Positions 8,133 to 15,481 are shown, counted from the first letter of the stretch. The stretch: DNA of 23,939 nucleotides from a virus (IMGVR_UViG_3300020172_003813:1-23939); one strand, 5' to 3'. Notes: generated by a model from the sequence alone, not told the origin. Translations and numbers: made by a program.

Positions 8133-9628
8133 CTACCACCAAGGTGTTCGGTCCCCCTGGTACAGGAAAGACGACCTTCCTGCTCAAGGTGGTTGAAACA
8201 GAGCTTGAGGACAAGGTCCATCCGACAAAGATCGGCTACTTTGCCTTTACCAAGAAGGCCTCCACTGAAGCCAAGGATCGGGCCATTCAAAAGTTCCCGC
8301 ATCTGAACCCGGACACCGACTTCCCGTTCTTCCGCACGCTGCACAGTCTGGCCTACCGGTGCCTGGGTATCGGCACCAAGGACATGATGTCCCCTGAGCA
8401 CTACAAGGAGTTTGCCCAGGAGGCGGGGATTGAGTTGGCCATTGAAAACGGTGACGAGGAGTTTGCGGTCAAGGTTGACCATCCCATCCTTAACGAGATC
8501 AACATTGCACGGATCAAGGGCCTCGACCTGCGCACCCATTACAACCAGTCCAACATGGACATCGAGTGGTTCCACTTTGAGTATGTGGAACGCGCCTACC
8601 GGCACTACAAGACCTCACACGCCCTGCTGGACTTCACCGACCTCTTGGAGTACGTGCTGCTGGAACCCGAGCGCCTTCCCAACCTGGAAGCCCTGATCAT
8701 TGACGAGGCGCAAGACCTGTCCCGTTTGCAATGGAGGCTGGTAGAGCAACTCGCGTTGCGCTCCCAGCGCTGCTTTTTGGCAGGCGACGACGACCAGGCG
8801 GTTTACACCTGGGCCGGAGCAGACGTCAGCAGCTTCTTGAGCTTTCCCGGCGAGGTCAAGGTGTTGGACCAGTCCTACCGCGTGCCCTCAAAAATACACG
8901 CCTTGGCCAACCGCGTGGTAACGCGTATCAAAAACCGCCAGCCCAAAATCTGGAAGGCCCGCGAAGAGGCCGGCAGCGTCAACTACTACAACGACTTCCA
9001 GCAAATCGACATCAGCCACGGCAACTGGCTCATCCTGGCCAGCGCCAACTATATGCTCAACGACATGCACGAATGGATCAAAAGCCAGGGCCTGCTGTTC
9101 GAGCGCCACGGGAAGCGCAGCGTAAGCGAGGCGGTTCTGATTGCCGTGCTGGGCTGGGAAAAGCTGCGCAAGGGCGGCGAAGTGCCCTACCCGGTTGTCA
9201 AGCAAATCTACAAGTACATGGACGGTAGTTTTATCAAGCATGGCCACAAAATGCTGCGCACGGCGGACACAACCATCAGCTACACCCTTGACCTGCTGAA
9301 AGAAAAGCACGGACTTCTTTCTGCAGTGATCTGGCACGAGGCGTTGACCAAGATCAGTGAAGACCGCCGGGACTACATGGTCTCGCTCTTGAAACGCAAT
9401 ACACGGCTCACGGGCCACGTGCCCATCAAGCTGTCCACGATCCACGGTGCCAAGGGCGGCGAGGCAGACAATGTGCTGCTGCTGTCCGACCTGTCTACCC
9501 GTTCTGCAAGAGAATACGACAGGAATTCTGATGACATCAACCGCCTGCTGTACGTGGGCATCACCCGTGCCAAACAAACGCTGCATGTTGTCCTGCCAAA
9601 AAACGAACAAAAAGGCTTCCGGTTATGA
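8129..9628 (+). CDS. UvrD/Rep-like superfamily 1 DNA helicase
   Basis: A 499-residue 3'-5' type SF1 helicase. Motifs in order: Walker A GPPGTGKT (8-15), FAFTKKA (motif Ia, about 38-44), FRTLHSLAYR (68-77), DEAQD Walker B (192-196), GDDDQAVYTWAGAD motif III (219-232), QSYR motif IV (248-251), STIHGAKGGEAD motif V (436-447) and YVGITRAK motif VI (475-482). It is shorter than UvrD (about 720), with reduced 1B/2B subdomains, as in many phage members. The start at 8129 follows GGGGAAGAGG and overlaps the previous stop as ATGA. With no DnaB or T7 gp4-type helicase in the window, this is a candidate for fork unwinding, though recombination or repair is equally possible. Confidence 0.93.
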   Translation: MTTTKVFGPPGTGKTTFLLKVVETELEDKVHPTKIGYFAFTKKASTEAKDRAIQKFPHLNPDTDFPFFRTLHSLAYRCLGIGTKDMMSPEHYKEFAQEAGIELAIENGDEEFAVKVDHPILNEINIARIKGLDLRTHYNQSNMDIEWFHFEYVERAYRHYKTSHALLDFTDLLEYVLLEPERLPNLEALIIDEAQDLSRLQWRLVEQLALRSQRCFLAGDDDQAVYTWAGADVSSFLSFPGEVKVLDQSYRVPSKIHALANRVVTRIKNRQPKIWKAREEAGSVNYYNDFQQIDISHGNWLILASANYMLNDMHEWIKSQGLLFERHGKRSVSEAVLIAVLGWEKLRKGGEVPYPVVKQIYKYMDGSFIKHGHKMLRTADTTISYTLDLLKEKHGLLSAVIWHEALTKISEDRRDYMVSLLKRNTRLTGHVPIKLSTIHGAKGGEADNVLLLSDLSTRSAREYDRNSDDINRLLYVGITRAKQTLHVVLPKNEQKGFRL

Positions 9629-11502
9629 AACGTGACATCAAGACCATGTCCATGTTTCCTCGGATTTCAGAGTGGCTGCCCCCTCAGTCATTCCCCAATT
9701 TGAGCGAAGCCAAGGAGATTGCGATCGACTTGGAGACCTGCGACCCGAACATGGAGTCCCTGGGCCCCGGTTGGCCCCGCAATGACGGCTACATTGTGGG
9801 CTACGCCATTGCCGTGGACGGCTGGACCGGCTATTACCCGGTTGCCCATGCTGGTGGCGGCAATCTGGACAAGCGCATCGTGGAGCGATGGATCAAGGAC
9901 GTCCTGGCCACGCCGGCCGACAAGGTCATGCACAACGCCGCCTACGATCTGGGCTGGCTTAGGGCCGCCGGATTTGAAGTAAGCGGCACCATTTACGACA
10001 CTATGCTGGCCGCGCCAGTGCTGGACGAGAACCGCTTTAGTTACGCCCTAAACTCCCTGGGCTTTGACTACCTCAAGGAGGTCAAGTCCGAGCAGGGCTT
10101 GAAAGAATCCGCCTCGGATTTTGGCGTGCACCCCAAGAAGGAGTTGTGGAAGCTGCCGGCCATGCACGTGGGTGAGTACGCCGAGCAGGACGCGGCGCTT
10201 ACCTTGAAGCTGTGGCACCACCTGAAGGTGCTCATGCGCAAGGAGGAGGTTGAGTCCGTCTTCAACTTGGAAACAGAGGTGCTGCCTGTCCTTGTTAACA
10301 TAACGCTAAAGGGCATCAACTTCAACCGGGTCAAGTGCGAGCAGGAAATGGCCAAGATGCGCGGCAAGGAAACAGAAATCCTGAAGTACTTGAAGAGCCA
10401 GGCCGGCATGCAGGTGGACATTTGGGCCGCGCAGTCCATCGCCGCGGCCTTTGACCGCCTGGCCATCCAATACCCCAAGACCGCCGCCGGTGCGCCCAGC
10501 TTTACCAAGAGCTTTTTGGACACCCACGAGCATCCCCTGGCCAAAATGATCCTGGAGGCGCGCGAACTGAACAAGACCCACGGCACGTTCTTGGAGCCCT
10601 ACTTGAAGCACAGCGCCAAGGATGGGCGCATCCACACCCATTTCAACCAGATGCGCAACGAGGACGGCGGCACGGTGACGGGCCGTCTGTCAGCGTCCAA
10701 CCCCAACCTCCAACAAGTGCCCGCGCGCCACGAGATCATTGGCCCCCTGGTGCGAGGGCTGTTCCTGCCCGAGGACGGCCAAATCTGGGCTGCCAACGAC
10801 TTCTCCTCTCAGGAGCCGCGCCTGCTGGTGCACTACGCCACCCTGTTGGGCCTGCCGGGTGCGGAGAAGATGGCGCAGGCCTACCGCGACAACCCCGACA
10901 CGGACTTCCACCAGATGGTGGCCGACATGGCCGGCATCAAACGCAAGGCCGCCAAGACCATCGGCCTGGGCCTGATGTACGGCATGGGCAAAGCCAAGCT
11001 GGCCAACAGCCTGGACCTGCCCTTGGACGAGGCCAGCGAGCTGATCGCCACCTTCCACAGCAAGGTCCCATTCCTGAAGGGCACCGTGGATGCGGTGATG
11101 AAGCGCATTGAGCACCCGGCCTCTGGCGGGTCCATCCGCACGCTCCTGGGCCGCAAGTGCCGCTTCCCGCTGTGGGAGCCCGTGGAATGGGGCGTGAACA
11201 AGGCGCTGCCACGTGAGCAGGCAGCCATGGAATACGGCTCACGGATCAAGCGCGCGGGCACCTACAAAGGCTTGAACAAGCTGATCCAGGGCTCAGCGGC
11301 CGACCAGACCAAGGCGGCCATGGTGGCGTTGCACAAGGCGGGGTTTAGCTTGATGCTGCAGGTGCATGACGAGGTGGCGCTGTCGGTGCGCAACATCGAC
11401 GAGGCTCGCGCCGCTGCTGACATCATGGCCAAGGCCGTGACGTTAGAGGTGCCTTCCCGCGTTGACGTGGAGACTGGATTAAATTGGGGAGATGCGGCAT
11501 AA
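9625..11502 (+). CDS. Family A DNA polymerase with 3'-5' exonuclease domain
   Basis: A 625-residue replicative polymerase. The N-terminal proofreading domain has DLE (Asp35, Glu37), NAAYD (104-108) and YAEQD (185-189). The polymerase domain has TGRLSASNPNLQQVP (352-366), motif A NDFSSQEPR with Asp392, motif B from Arg440 to Gly453 with Lys444 and Tyr452, and motif C QVHDEV (579-584) with Asp582. No 5'-3' exonuclease domain is present, as in T7-like polymerases. At the position matching E. coli Pol I Phe762 and T7 Tyr526 it has Leu448. Motif B aligns without gaps: Arg754, Lys758, Phe762 and Tyr766 match 440, 444, 448 and 452. Its start overlaps the helicase stop as ATGA, and a terminator follows 43 bases after the stop. 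Confidence 0.96.
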   Translation: MKRDIKTMSMFPRISEWLPPQSFPNLSEAKEIAIDLETCDPNMESLGPGWPRNDGYIVGYAIAVDGWTGYYPVAHAGGGNLDKRIVERWIKDVLATPADKVMHNAAYDLGWLRAAGFEVSGTIYDTMLAAPVLDENRFSYALNSLGFDYLKEVKSEQGLKESASDFGVHPKKELWKLPAMHVGEYAEQDAALTLKLWHHLKVLMRKEEVESVFNLETEVLPVLVNITLKGINFNRVKCEQEMAKMRGKETEILKYLKSQAGMQVDIWAAQSIAAAFDRLAIQYPKTAAGAPSFTKSFLDTHEHPLAKMILEARELNKTHGTFLEPYLKHSAKDGRIHTHFNQMRNEDGGTVTGRLSASNPNLQQVPARHEIIGPLVRGLFLPEDGQIWAANDFSSQEPRLLVHYATLLGLPGAEKMAQAYRDNPDTDFHQMVADMAGIKRKAAKTIGLGLMYGMGKAKLANSLDLPLDEASELIATFHSKVPFLKGTVDAVMKRIEHPASGGSIRTLLGRKCRFPLWEPVEWGVNKALPREQAAMEYGSRIKRAGTYKGLNKLIQGSAADQTKAAMVALHKAGFSLMLQVHDEVALSVRNIDEARAAADIMAKAVTLEVPSRVDVETGLNWGDAA

Positions 11503-11544
11503 TGGAGTTGGAGTCAATGCAGTTGCCTCCCTCCTGTTAGAGTT

Positions 11545-11576
11545 TGGGCCGGGGGTAAAATTCCGGCCCATTTTTT
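11545..11576 (+). terminator. Rho-independent terminator after the polymerase gene
   Basis: TGGGCCGG (11545-11552) pairs with CCGGCCCA (11563-11570) around a 10-base loop and is followed by six T (11571-11576). It closes the replication module. The next gene starts 35 bases later without a clear promoter between, so read-through or a weak promoter must feed it. Confidence 0.85.
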
Positions 11577-11610
11577 CACACATTCGCAAGTCTTTAGAAA
11601 GGAGAATTCA

Positions 11611-12024
11611 ATGGCAATGCCCCTTAAGATACGAGAAACAGTTGTCCCTGCTTACCCAGAGCCATACGCACGTCAATCTGTACGTGTGGTGGCGGCACGC
11701 AAGCGCGGCCGTCCAAGAAAGAACGGACGCCCGAAAAAGAGTATCTACGAAAAGACTCGTGCCTCGCCCTCTAAGCGCGAGGGGCAGCGTTACATGAGCG
11801 TCTCTATGCCTGAGGAGGCGTACTTTATGCTTAAGGAAGTTGCTACCTTCTACGAAGTCGGGATGGGCAACTACATGTACAGCCTCATCCTCCCCGCCTT
11901 CCATCACGCCTACGAAGAATCTCTCACCCTGCAACGCATCGCCGCCAACAAAGAAAAAGCCAAACAGAAAGCCCCAGATGAAATACCTAACCGAGATGGC
12001 GTTCCCCGTCGAACTCACTTTTGA
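11611..12024 (+). CDS. AT-hook plus putative ribbon-helix-helix DNA-binding protein
   Basis: A 137-residue basic protein with two adjacent AT-hook cores, GRPRK (33-37) and GRPKK (39-43), in a strongly basic segment. AT-hooks bind the minor groove of A/T-rich DNA. Residues about 59-102 (YMSVSMPEEAYFMLKEVATF and beyond) could be a beta strand followed by two helices, as in Arc/CopG ribbon-helix-helix proteins; this part is a guess from pattern. The C-terminus is again basic. A strong ribosome-binding site (AGAAAGGAGAATTCA) precedes the ATG. It is first after the polymerase terminator, so it could be a regulator or nucleoid-like protein at the head of the next block. The A/T-rich tract before the 12647 promoter is one possible target. 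Confidence 0.72.
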   Translation: MAMPLKIRETVVPAYPEPYARQSVRVVAARKRGRPRKNGRPKKSIYEKTRASPSKREGQRYMSVSMPEEAYFMLKEVATFYEVGMGNYMYSLILPAFHHAYEESLTLQRIAANKEKAKQKAPDEIPNRDGVPRRTHF

Positions 12025-12217
12025 AGTACTCCCGGCTATGCAAGTGGAGGACACGGAATTGCCCGCGCTGCTGGACATCACCAAGGTTCTGTTGACCGTC
12101 AAGGGCCCGAGCGGCAAGCCCCGCCAGGTGGACATCACCAAGACGCTGACTGAGGAGCAGATCATGCTGCTTGAGGATGAGATCATGGAAAACTACAGTG
12201 AAAATCCTGCGCTTTGA
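11978..12217 (+). CDS. Small protein of unknown function
   Basis: A 79-residue protein starting at ATG 11978 (CAGAAAG about 6 bases upstream), overlapping the AT-hook gene by 47 bases in another frame. ATG 11996 is an alternative start. It looks beta-strand rich (ELTFEVLPAM, LLDITKVLLTVKG, RQVDITKTL) and ends in an acidic helix (TEEQIMLLEDEIMENY). I recognise no family. It overlaps the following acetyltransferase-like gene by 20 bases, so the three genes form a translated chain. Confidence 0.6.
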   Translation: MKYLTEMAFPVELTFEVLPAMQVEDTELPALLDITKVLLTVKGPSGKPRQVDITKTLTEEQIMLLEDEIMENYSENPAL

Positions 12218-12638
12218 ACGCAACGACGAGGCCGTAGCCTGGGCCAAAAAAGTCATCGGCATCGACGGCATGACGGGGGACGTCACCACCGTGAGCCTGG
12301 TAGACGACAAGGAGGAGTTCTTGGCCGTCACCGTCTTCTCTGCCCACACAGGCACCAACATTGACATGCACATCGCCGCGCGGCCCCGGAGTAATTGGTT
12401 CTCGCGCAGGTTCTTTAAAGCATCCTTTGAGTTGCCCTTTCTCGTGCTCCAAGTACCGCGGGTCACGGGTCTCATCCGCGCAGAGAACTCGGACGCCCAG
12501 CGCTTTGTCTCTCGCCTGGGCTTTCAGTACGAAGGACGCATGCGCAAGGCCTTCCCAGATGGCGGAGACTTGACACTGTACAGCCTGCTGAGAGAGGAGT
12601 ACTTGAAGCATCCCTGGAATAAAAATAAAATTATTTAA
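12198..12638 (+). CDS. GNAT-like acetyltransferase domain protein
   Basis: A 146-residue protein if started at GTG 12198, where GGAA lies 8 bases upstream and the product begins VKILRFERNDEAV, as I would expect for this type. TTG 12171 and ATG 12177 are in-frame alternatives. The C-terminal part, VTGLIRAENSDAQRFVSRLG then FQYEGRMRKAF, resembles the end of GNAT folds, where the Asn and the helix after it contact the acetyl-CoA pantetheine and the GF(x)EG turn follows. The N-terminal part fits the early GNAT strands. Many phages carry such proteins; substrates are unknown. The 3' end is AT-rich and overlaps the upstream element of the next promoter. Confidence 0.68.
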   Translation: MKILRFERNDEAVAWAKKVIGIDGMTGDVTTVSLVDDKEEFLAVTVFSAHTGTNIDMHIAARPRSNWFSRRFFKASFELPFLVLQVPRVTGLIRAENSDAQRFVSRLGFQYEGRMRKAFPDGGDLTLYSLLREEYLKHPWNKNKII

Positions 12639-12708
12639 AAAAGTTGTTGACAGTTGATATAGCCGTGCTAAGATCGGATTGCAATCACAGAAAGAGAGAA
12701 AGACTGCC
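12618..12708 (+). promoter_or_regulatory. Sigma70-like promoter with UP-like A/T tract and palindromic leader
   Basis: TTGACA (12647-12652), a 16-base spacer and TAAGAT (12669-12674) form a strong promoter. A 26-base almost pure A/T tract (12618-12643) lies just upstream, where the RNA polymerase alpha C-terminal domain would bind an UP element. The palindrome GATTGCAATC (12677-12686) spans the expected +1. The leader ends with CAGAAAGAGAGAAAG before ATG 12709, the purine-rich site shared by several units here. Confidence 0.75.
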
Positions 12709-12963
12709 ATGACTAAAAAGTCCACACCCAAGGCCGGCCGGGCCTTCAAGCAACTTGCCTCTACAGGTAAGTACGTCAGCACCGGCAAGGTGCTGATTGG
12801 TTTAGGTTATCAACCCAAGGTGGCCCATTTAGATCGCGATGCGGAGCTGATTCAAGGCGTTTTGCTTGGCACCCATCGGCCTTTCCTGACCATCACGCAA
12901 GTTGCTTACGTGCTGGTGCTGATCCTCCTGTTTGCAAGTCTCTTCATTTCCTGCAAGTCATGA
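12709..12963 (+). CDS. Small C-terminally anchored membrane protein
   Basis: An 84-residue protein. The ATG at 12709 follows AAAGAGAGAAAGACTGCC. The first 40 residues are basic (MTKKSTPKAGRAFKQLAS). Residues about 60-81 form one strongly hydrophobic helix (VAYVLVLILLFASLFIS) ending CKS. This suggests an inner-membrane protein with the basic part in the cytoplasm. It is the first gene under its own strong promoter, so early expression is likely. The function is unknown; membrane-acting early phage proteins can block superinfection or alter host physiology, but nothing here proves that. The Cys at position 82 is not in a lipobox. Confidence 0.72.
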   Translation: MTKKSTPKAGRAFKQLASTGKYVSTGKVLIGLGYQPKVAHLDRDAELIQGVLLGTHRPFLTITQVAYVLVLILLFASLFISCKS

Positions 12964-13454
12964 GAAAGCGCAGCAGCTACCGCCCGCGGGCCGTGCTCCA
13001 GAATCCCCTGGAGTTTGTCCTGTCAGGGTTGCGCCCCTTGCGGGATGTGCCGGGCGTTTTCCTGGACCTGCAACTCAAGAACCGCGCAGCGCTGGAAGAG
13101 GTCCGGCGCGGGCGGGCCACCAAGGCAGACATTGACACCCTTGTTGGTGCCTTCAACATTGCGGAGGCGCTGGCCCTCAAGGGTCTTGGATGCGACTGGC
13201 TGGAAGAAATCAATGCCGCCCAAACTGCTCTGCTTGAGCTGGTGCGCCGGGGCATTGAACGAGAAATGAGGTTCATCATGACCGCGAAGCAGTGGGAGGC
13301 ACTGAAGCTGGTGATGGACCTGCATGAGGAGCAGCTGGCTAACGCCACTGTTCTGGACATCGAGAAGGCGCACGACTTTGTTGAGGCGGTTATCCGCCAA
13401 GGCAAGGCCCGTGCAATTGTTCAACTGAACGCCCAAAGGAAACCACATGACTAA
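12960..13454 (+). CDS. Conserved phage protein of unknown function
   Basis: A 164-residue protein starting in an ATGA overlap with the membrane protein gene. The beginning RKRSSYRPRAVLQNPLEFVL, then LRPLRDVPGVFLDLQLKNRA and RGRATKADIDTLVGAFNIAE, matches a family I recall from many phages of Betaproteobacteria and Pseudomonas, always labelled hypothetical. The N-terminus is strongly basic and the rest all-helical. No catalytic motif is seen. It overlaps the next gene by 8 bases. Confidence 0.75.
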   Translation: MRKRSSYRPRAVLQNPLEFVLSGLRPLRDVPGVFLDLQLKNRAALEEVRRGRATKADIDTLVGAFNIAEALALKGLGCDWLEEINAAQTALLELVRRGIEREMRFIMTAKQWEALKLVMDLHEEQLANATVLDIEKAHDFVEAVIRQGKARAIVQLNAQRKPHD

Positions 13455-13983
13455 ATCTGATCAAATCCGCGAACATTTTCGCAACCACCCAAACGCCAGA
13501 GTGCCGGAGGTGGTGGAAAAATTTAAAGCCTCCAGGCCCATGGTGTACAAGCTGCACAAGGAGATTAAAGCGGAGCTGCCTGATACGGTGCCAATGCCGA
13601 CCGCAGAGCACGAGGCAACGTCCCGGGCTTCCTCCCTGATAAGCAGGTCCAAGCTCACAGACAAGCAGCGCAAGGAGCGCGCAGCGAAGTACTTCCCAGA
13701 CGCTGCAAAAGTCAGTGTGGGCAAGGTATTGGAGGCGCGTGGCCAGGACTACGGCAAGTTCCGGGACAGCGCCGCGCTGATGCAGGGCATCAAACGGCTA
13801 CTCGCGGACCACGCAGCACGGCACAACAAGCTGTTTGCTGATGACCAGTGGGAGGCCTTGGAGATGATCGTCCACAAGATCAGCCGCATCGTCAACGGCA
13901 ACCCCGACAAAGTTGACCACTGGGTGGACATTGCAGGCTACGCCACCCTGGTGGCCGACCGCCTTGAAGGCATTGATCGTTAA
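13447..13983 (+). CDS. HTH plus DUF6378 (MazG-like) protein
   Basis: A 178-residue two-part protein (AAAGGAAACCAC before ATG 13447). Residues about 1-42 resemble a winged or simple helix-turn-helix (DQIREHFRNHPNARVPEVVE then a recognition-like helix SRPMVYKLHKEIK). Residues about 90-175 resemble DUF6378, a MazG-like all-helical fold: RGQDYGKFRD (98-107), EALE with Glu136 and Glu139, KISRIVNG (144-151) and DHWVDIAGY with Asp157 and Asp161. The Glu/Asp set would bind the metal in an NTP pyrophosphohydrolase. Phage MazG-like enzymes may lower alarmone or modified-nucleotide levels; here that is inference. The fused HTH part is unusual for such a small protein. Confidence 0.7.
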   Translation: MTKSDQIREHFRNHPNARVPEVVEKFKASRPMVYKLHKEIKAELPDTVPMPTAEHEATSRASSLISRSKLTDKQRKERAAKYFPDAAKVSVGKVLEARGQDYGKFRDSAALMQGIKRLLADHAARHNKLFADDQWEALEMIVHKISRIVNGNPDKVDHWVDIAGYATLVADRLEGIDR

Positions 13984-14045
13984 GTAACCCCAACCGACAC
14001 GGTCTGTTATCAGGCACGGTCATTTTTAAAGAAAGTGAGAAAGTC

Positions 14046-14363
14046 ATGAAGAAAATTATTGGAGCCACGAAGGCCTGGTTGCCCGAGTACAGCCGCCTGA
14101 GCCCTGAGGACATGCAGGGCGACAAGGCGGTTGAATCGCTGGCGTTCTGCTCCGCCGACATGCGGACAAGCGGCTGGACCTACGTAGGCGAGGCCACCAT
14201 CACGGTGGACATGCTCTTGACGCCTAACGAGCTGGTTGCCAGCAAGATCGAGACCTTGAAGACGCAACAGGCAAAGGTGCGTGTGGAGGCTCAGGAAAAG
14301 CTCAACCGGCTGGAGGACATGATCCAGAACCTCCTGGCCATCACCTACGTGGGGGAGTCATGA
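14046..14363 (+). CDS. Conserved coiled-coil phage protein, unknown function
   Basis: A 105-residue protein; ATG 14046 follows AAAGAAAGTGAGAAAGTC, the purine-rich site type of this phage. The N-terminal part (IIGATKAWLPEYSRLSPEDM, then FCSADMRTSGWTYVGEATIT) matches a small phage family I recall without known function. Residues about 62-98 form a coiled coil (ASKIETLKTQQAKVRVEAQE and on). It starts a run of genes linked by ATGA overlaps, and overlaps the next tiny gene by four bases. Confidence 0.75.
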   Translation: MKKIIGATKAWLPEYSRLSPEDMQGDKAVESLAFCSADMRTSGWTYVGEATITVDMLLTPNELVASKIETLKTQQAKVRVEAQEKLNRLEDMIQNLLAITYVGES

Positions 14364-14482
14364 TTTCGGCCTGCAGCCGCTGTTCATGGCCCTTTCCTAC
14401 CGGGCCGCTGCCCCCGTATCAAGGCCCACGGACCCCAAGCGGGCCGGTGTATCCCGCTGATGCGGAGGAGGCACCGCTATGA
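14360..14482 (+). CDS. Possible 40-residue proline-rich protein
   Basis: An open frame fills the gap between two genes and overlaps both by ATGA (14360-14363 and 14479-14482). The 40-residue product is Pro/Gly-rich (PFPTGPLPPYQGPRTPSGPV) with Cys5 and Cys8. No homologue is known to me. The double coupling supports a gene, but low complexity and GC-rich sequence could produce this by chance; it may only serve to carry ribosomes to the next start. Confidence 0.4.
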   Translation: MISACSRCSWPFPTGPLPPYQGPRTPSGPVYPADAEEAPL

Positions 14483-14925
14483 ACGTCTGGACAATTACGT
14501 GGCGCTGGGCCGATGGCAGCGGTTCGGGGATCGTGCCTTTCGGGTTCACGGACAAGAAAGTAGCCGAGGTGTCTGTGCAGGTTTTGCAGCAAGAGGGCAG
14601 CAAAATATATGAGCTGGGGGATTTGACGCTGGTGGACACATTGGGAATATTGCCGAAGCCCTTGGCCAGGATAGGGGAGACGGAGGTGTATCTCGACCGC
14701 CAGGTGCCTCACTACGGGGCAACGGGCAAAACACCATTTGAGCCCAACGCCTTGCCGCTGCGTCTGCTTAATGCACTGTATGCTGAGGACATCACGGCGC
14801 TAGAGCACGTGGTGTGCTGGACAGAGTGGCAGTTGCTGAAAATCCCGAACTTGGGCCGCAAGTCGATTGATGAGCTAAAGAGCTACTTGCACAGCAAGGG
14901 CCTGGCATTGAAGGAGAAAGCATGA
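14479..14925 (+). CDS. Phage protein with RNA polymerase alpha-subunit C-terminal-domain-like module
   Basis: A 148-residue protein with a very strong ribosome-binding site (GGAGGAGG). Residues 92-146 read as an alpha-CTD: LLNALYAEDITALEHVV, then WQLLKIPNLGRKSIDELKSY, then HSKGLALKE. Against E. coli RpoA from memory it aligns without gaps at offset 170. The DNA-contact residues Arg265, Asn268, Gly296, Lys298, Ser299 and Glu302 match Arg95, Asn98, Gly126, Lys128, Ser129 and Glu132; only Cys269 differs (Ala99). The sigma-contact residues near 259-261 are not kept. The first 80 residues (including VAEVSVQVLQQEGSKIYELG) are not recognised. It may bind UP-type DNA or alpha partners and so redirect host RNA polymerase. 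A general helix-hairpin-helix DNA-binding role is the alternative. Confidence 0.8.
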   Translation: MNVWTITWRWADGSGSGIVPFGFTDKKVAEVSVQVLQQEGSKIYELGDLTLVDTLGILPKPLARIGETEVYLDRQVPHYGATGKTPFEPNALPLRLLNALYAEDITALEHVVCWTEWQLLKIPNLGRKSIDELKSYLHSKGLALKEKA

Positions 14926-15242
14926 GCATGAACACGCCGTTCCACATAAGGCAGCGTGAGTTCAACGACTTCAACGCCGGCAACCCGCTGGTGTGGGAAT
15001 ACTTTGAACGCTTCACGCTCCAGGCCGTCAACGCCGGCCACAGGAAGATCAGCCATTGGCTCATCATCAACCGCATCCGCTGGGAAGTGGTGATGACCAC
15101 CACGGGCGCGGACTTCAAGATTTGCAACAACTTCATTGCGTTCTACGCGCGCTTGTTCGTCAAAGTGCATCCGCAGTACCGCTTCATCTTCAACCTCAAG
15201 CGCATGGAAGACGAGCCATGGCACGAGGACATGCCGTTATGA
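14922..15242 (+). CDS. Conserved phage protein of unknown function
   Basis: A 106-residue protein (AAGGAGAAAGC before ATG 14922; ATGA overlap with the alpha-CTD-like gene). FNAGNPLVWEYFERFTLQAV, GHRKISHWLIINRIRWEV and FKICNNFIAFYARLFVKVHP form a pattern I recall from many phage and prophage proteins in the replication or early region, all of unknown function. It is aromatic-rich, basic in the middle, and acidic at the end (EDEPWHED). A nucleic-acid role is possible because of the basic helix but is not shown. Confidence 0.72.
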   Translation: MSMNTPFHIRQREFNDFNAGNPLVWEYFERFTLQAVNAGHRKISHWLIINRIRWEVVMTTTGADFKICNNFIAFYARLFVKVHPQYRFIFNLKRMEDEPWHEDMPL

Positions 15243-15481
15243 CGGAGTTTGAAACAACCGTCTGCGGCATACCCTGCCGCGTCCGCGTGACGGAATGGGA
15301 GCCGTACTGCCCGCCCGTCCTGCGCGCCGACCCTGATGACAGCTCTGAGGAGGAGGGCGGGCATGGAATCTGGGAAATCCTCGACCGCAACGGCCGACCC
15401 GCGCCGTGGCTGGAGCGCAAGATCACTGGGCAGGAACTGGCTCAGCTGGAACACGAAATTTACAATCACATGGAGAACTGA
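15239..15481 (+). CDS. Small conserved acidic phage protein, unknown function
   Basis: An 80-residue protein from ATG 15239, coupled by ATGA to the previous gene. The pattern ETTVCGIPCRVRVTEWEP then an acidic loop (DPDDSSEEEGG) and WEILDRNGRPAPWLERKIT matches a short phage family known to me only as hypothetical. It may be a beta-barrel-like domain; two Cys (9 and 13) are not arranged as a clear metal site. Confidence 0.72.
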   Translation: MTEFETTVCGIPCRVRVTEWEPYCPPVLRADPDDSSEEEGGHGIWEILDRNGRPAPWLERKITGQELAQLEHEIYNHMEN

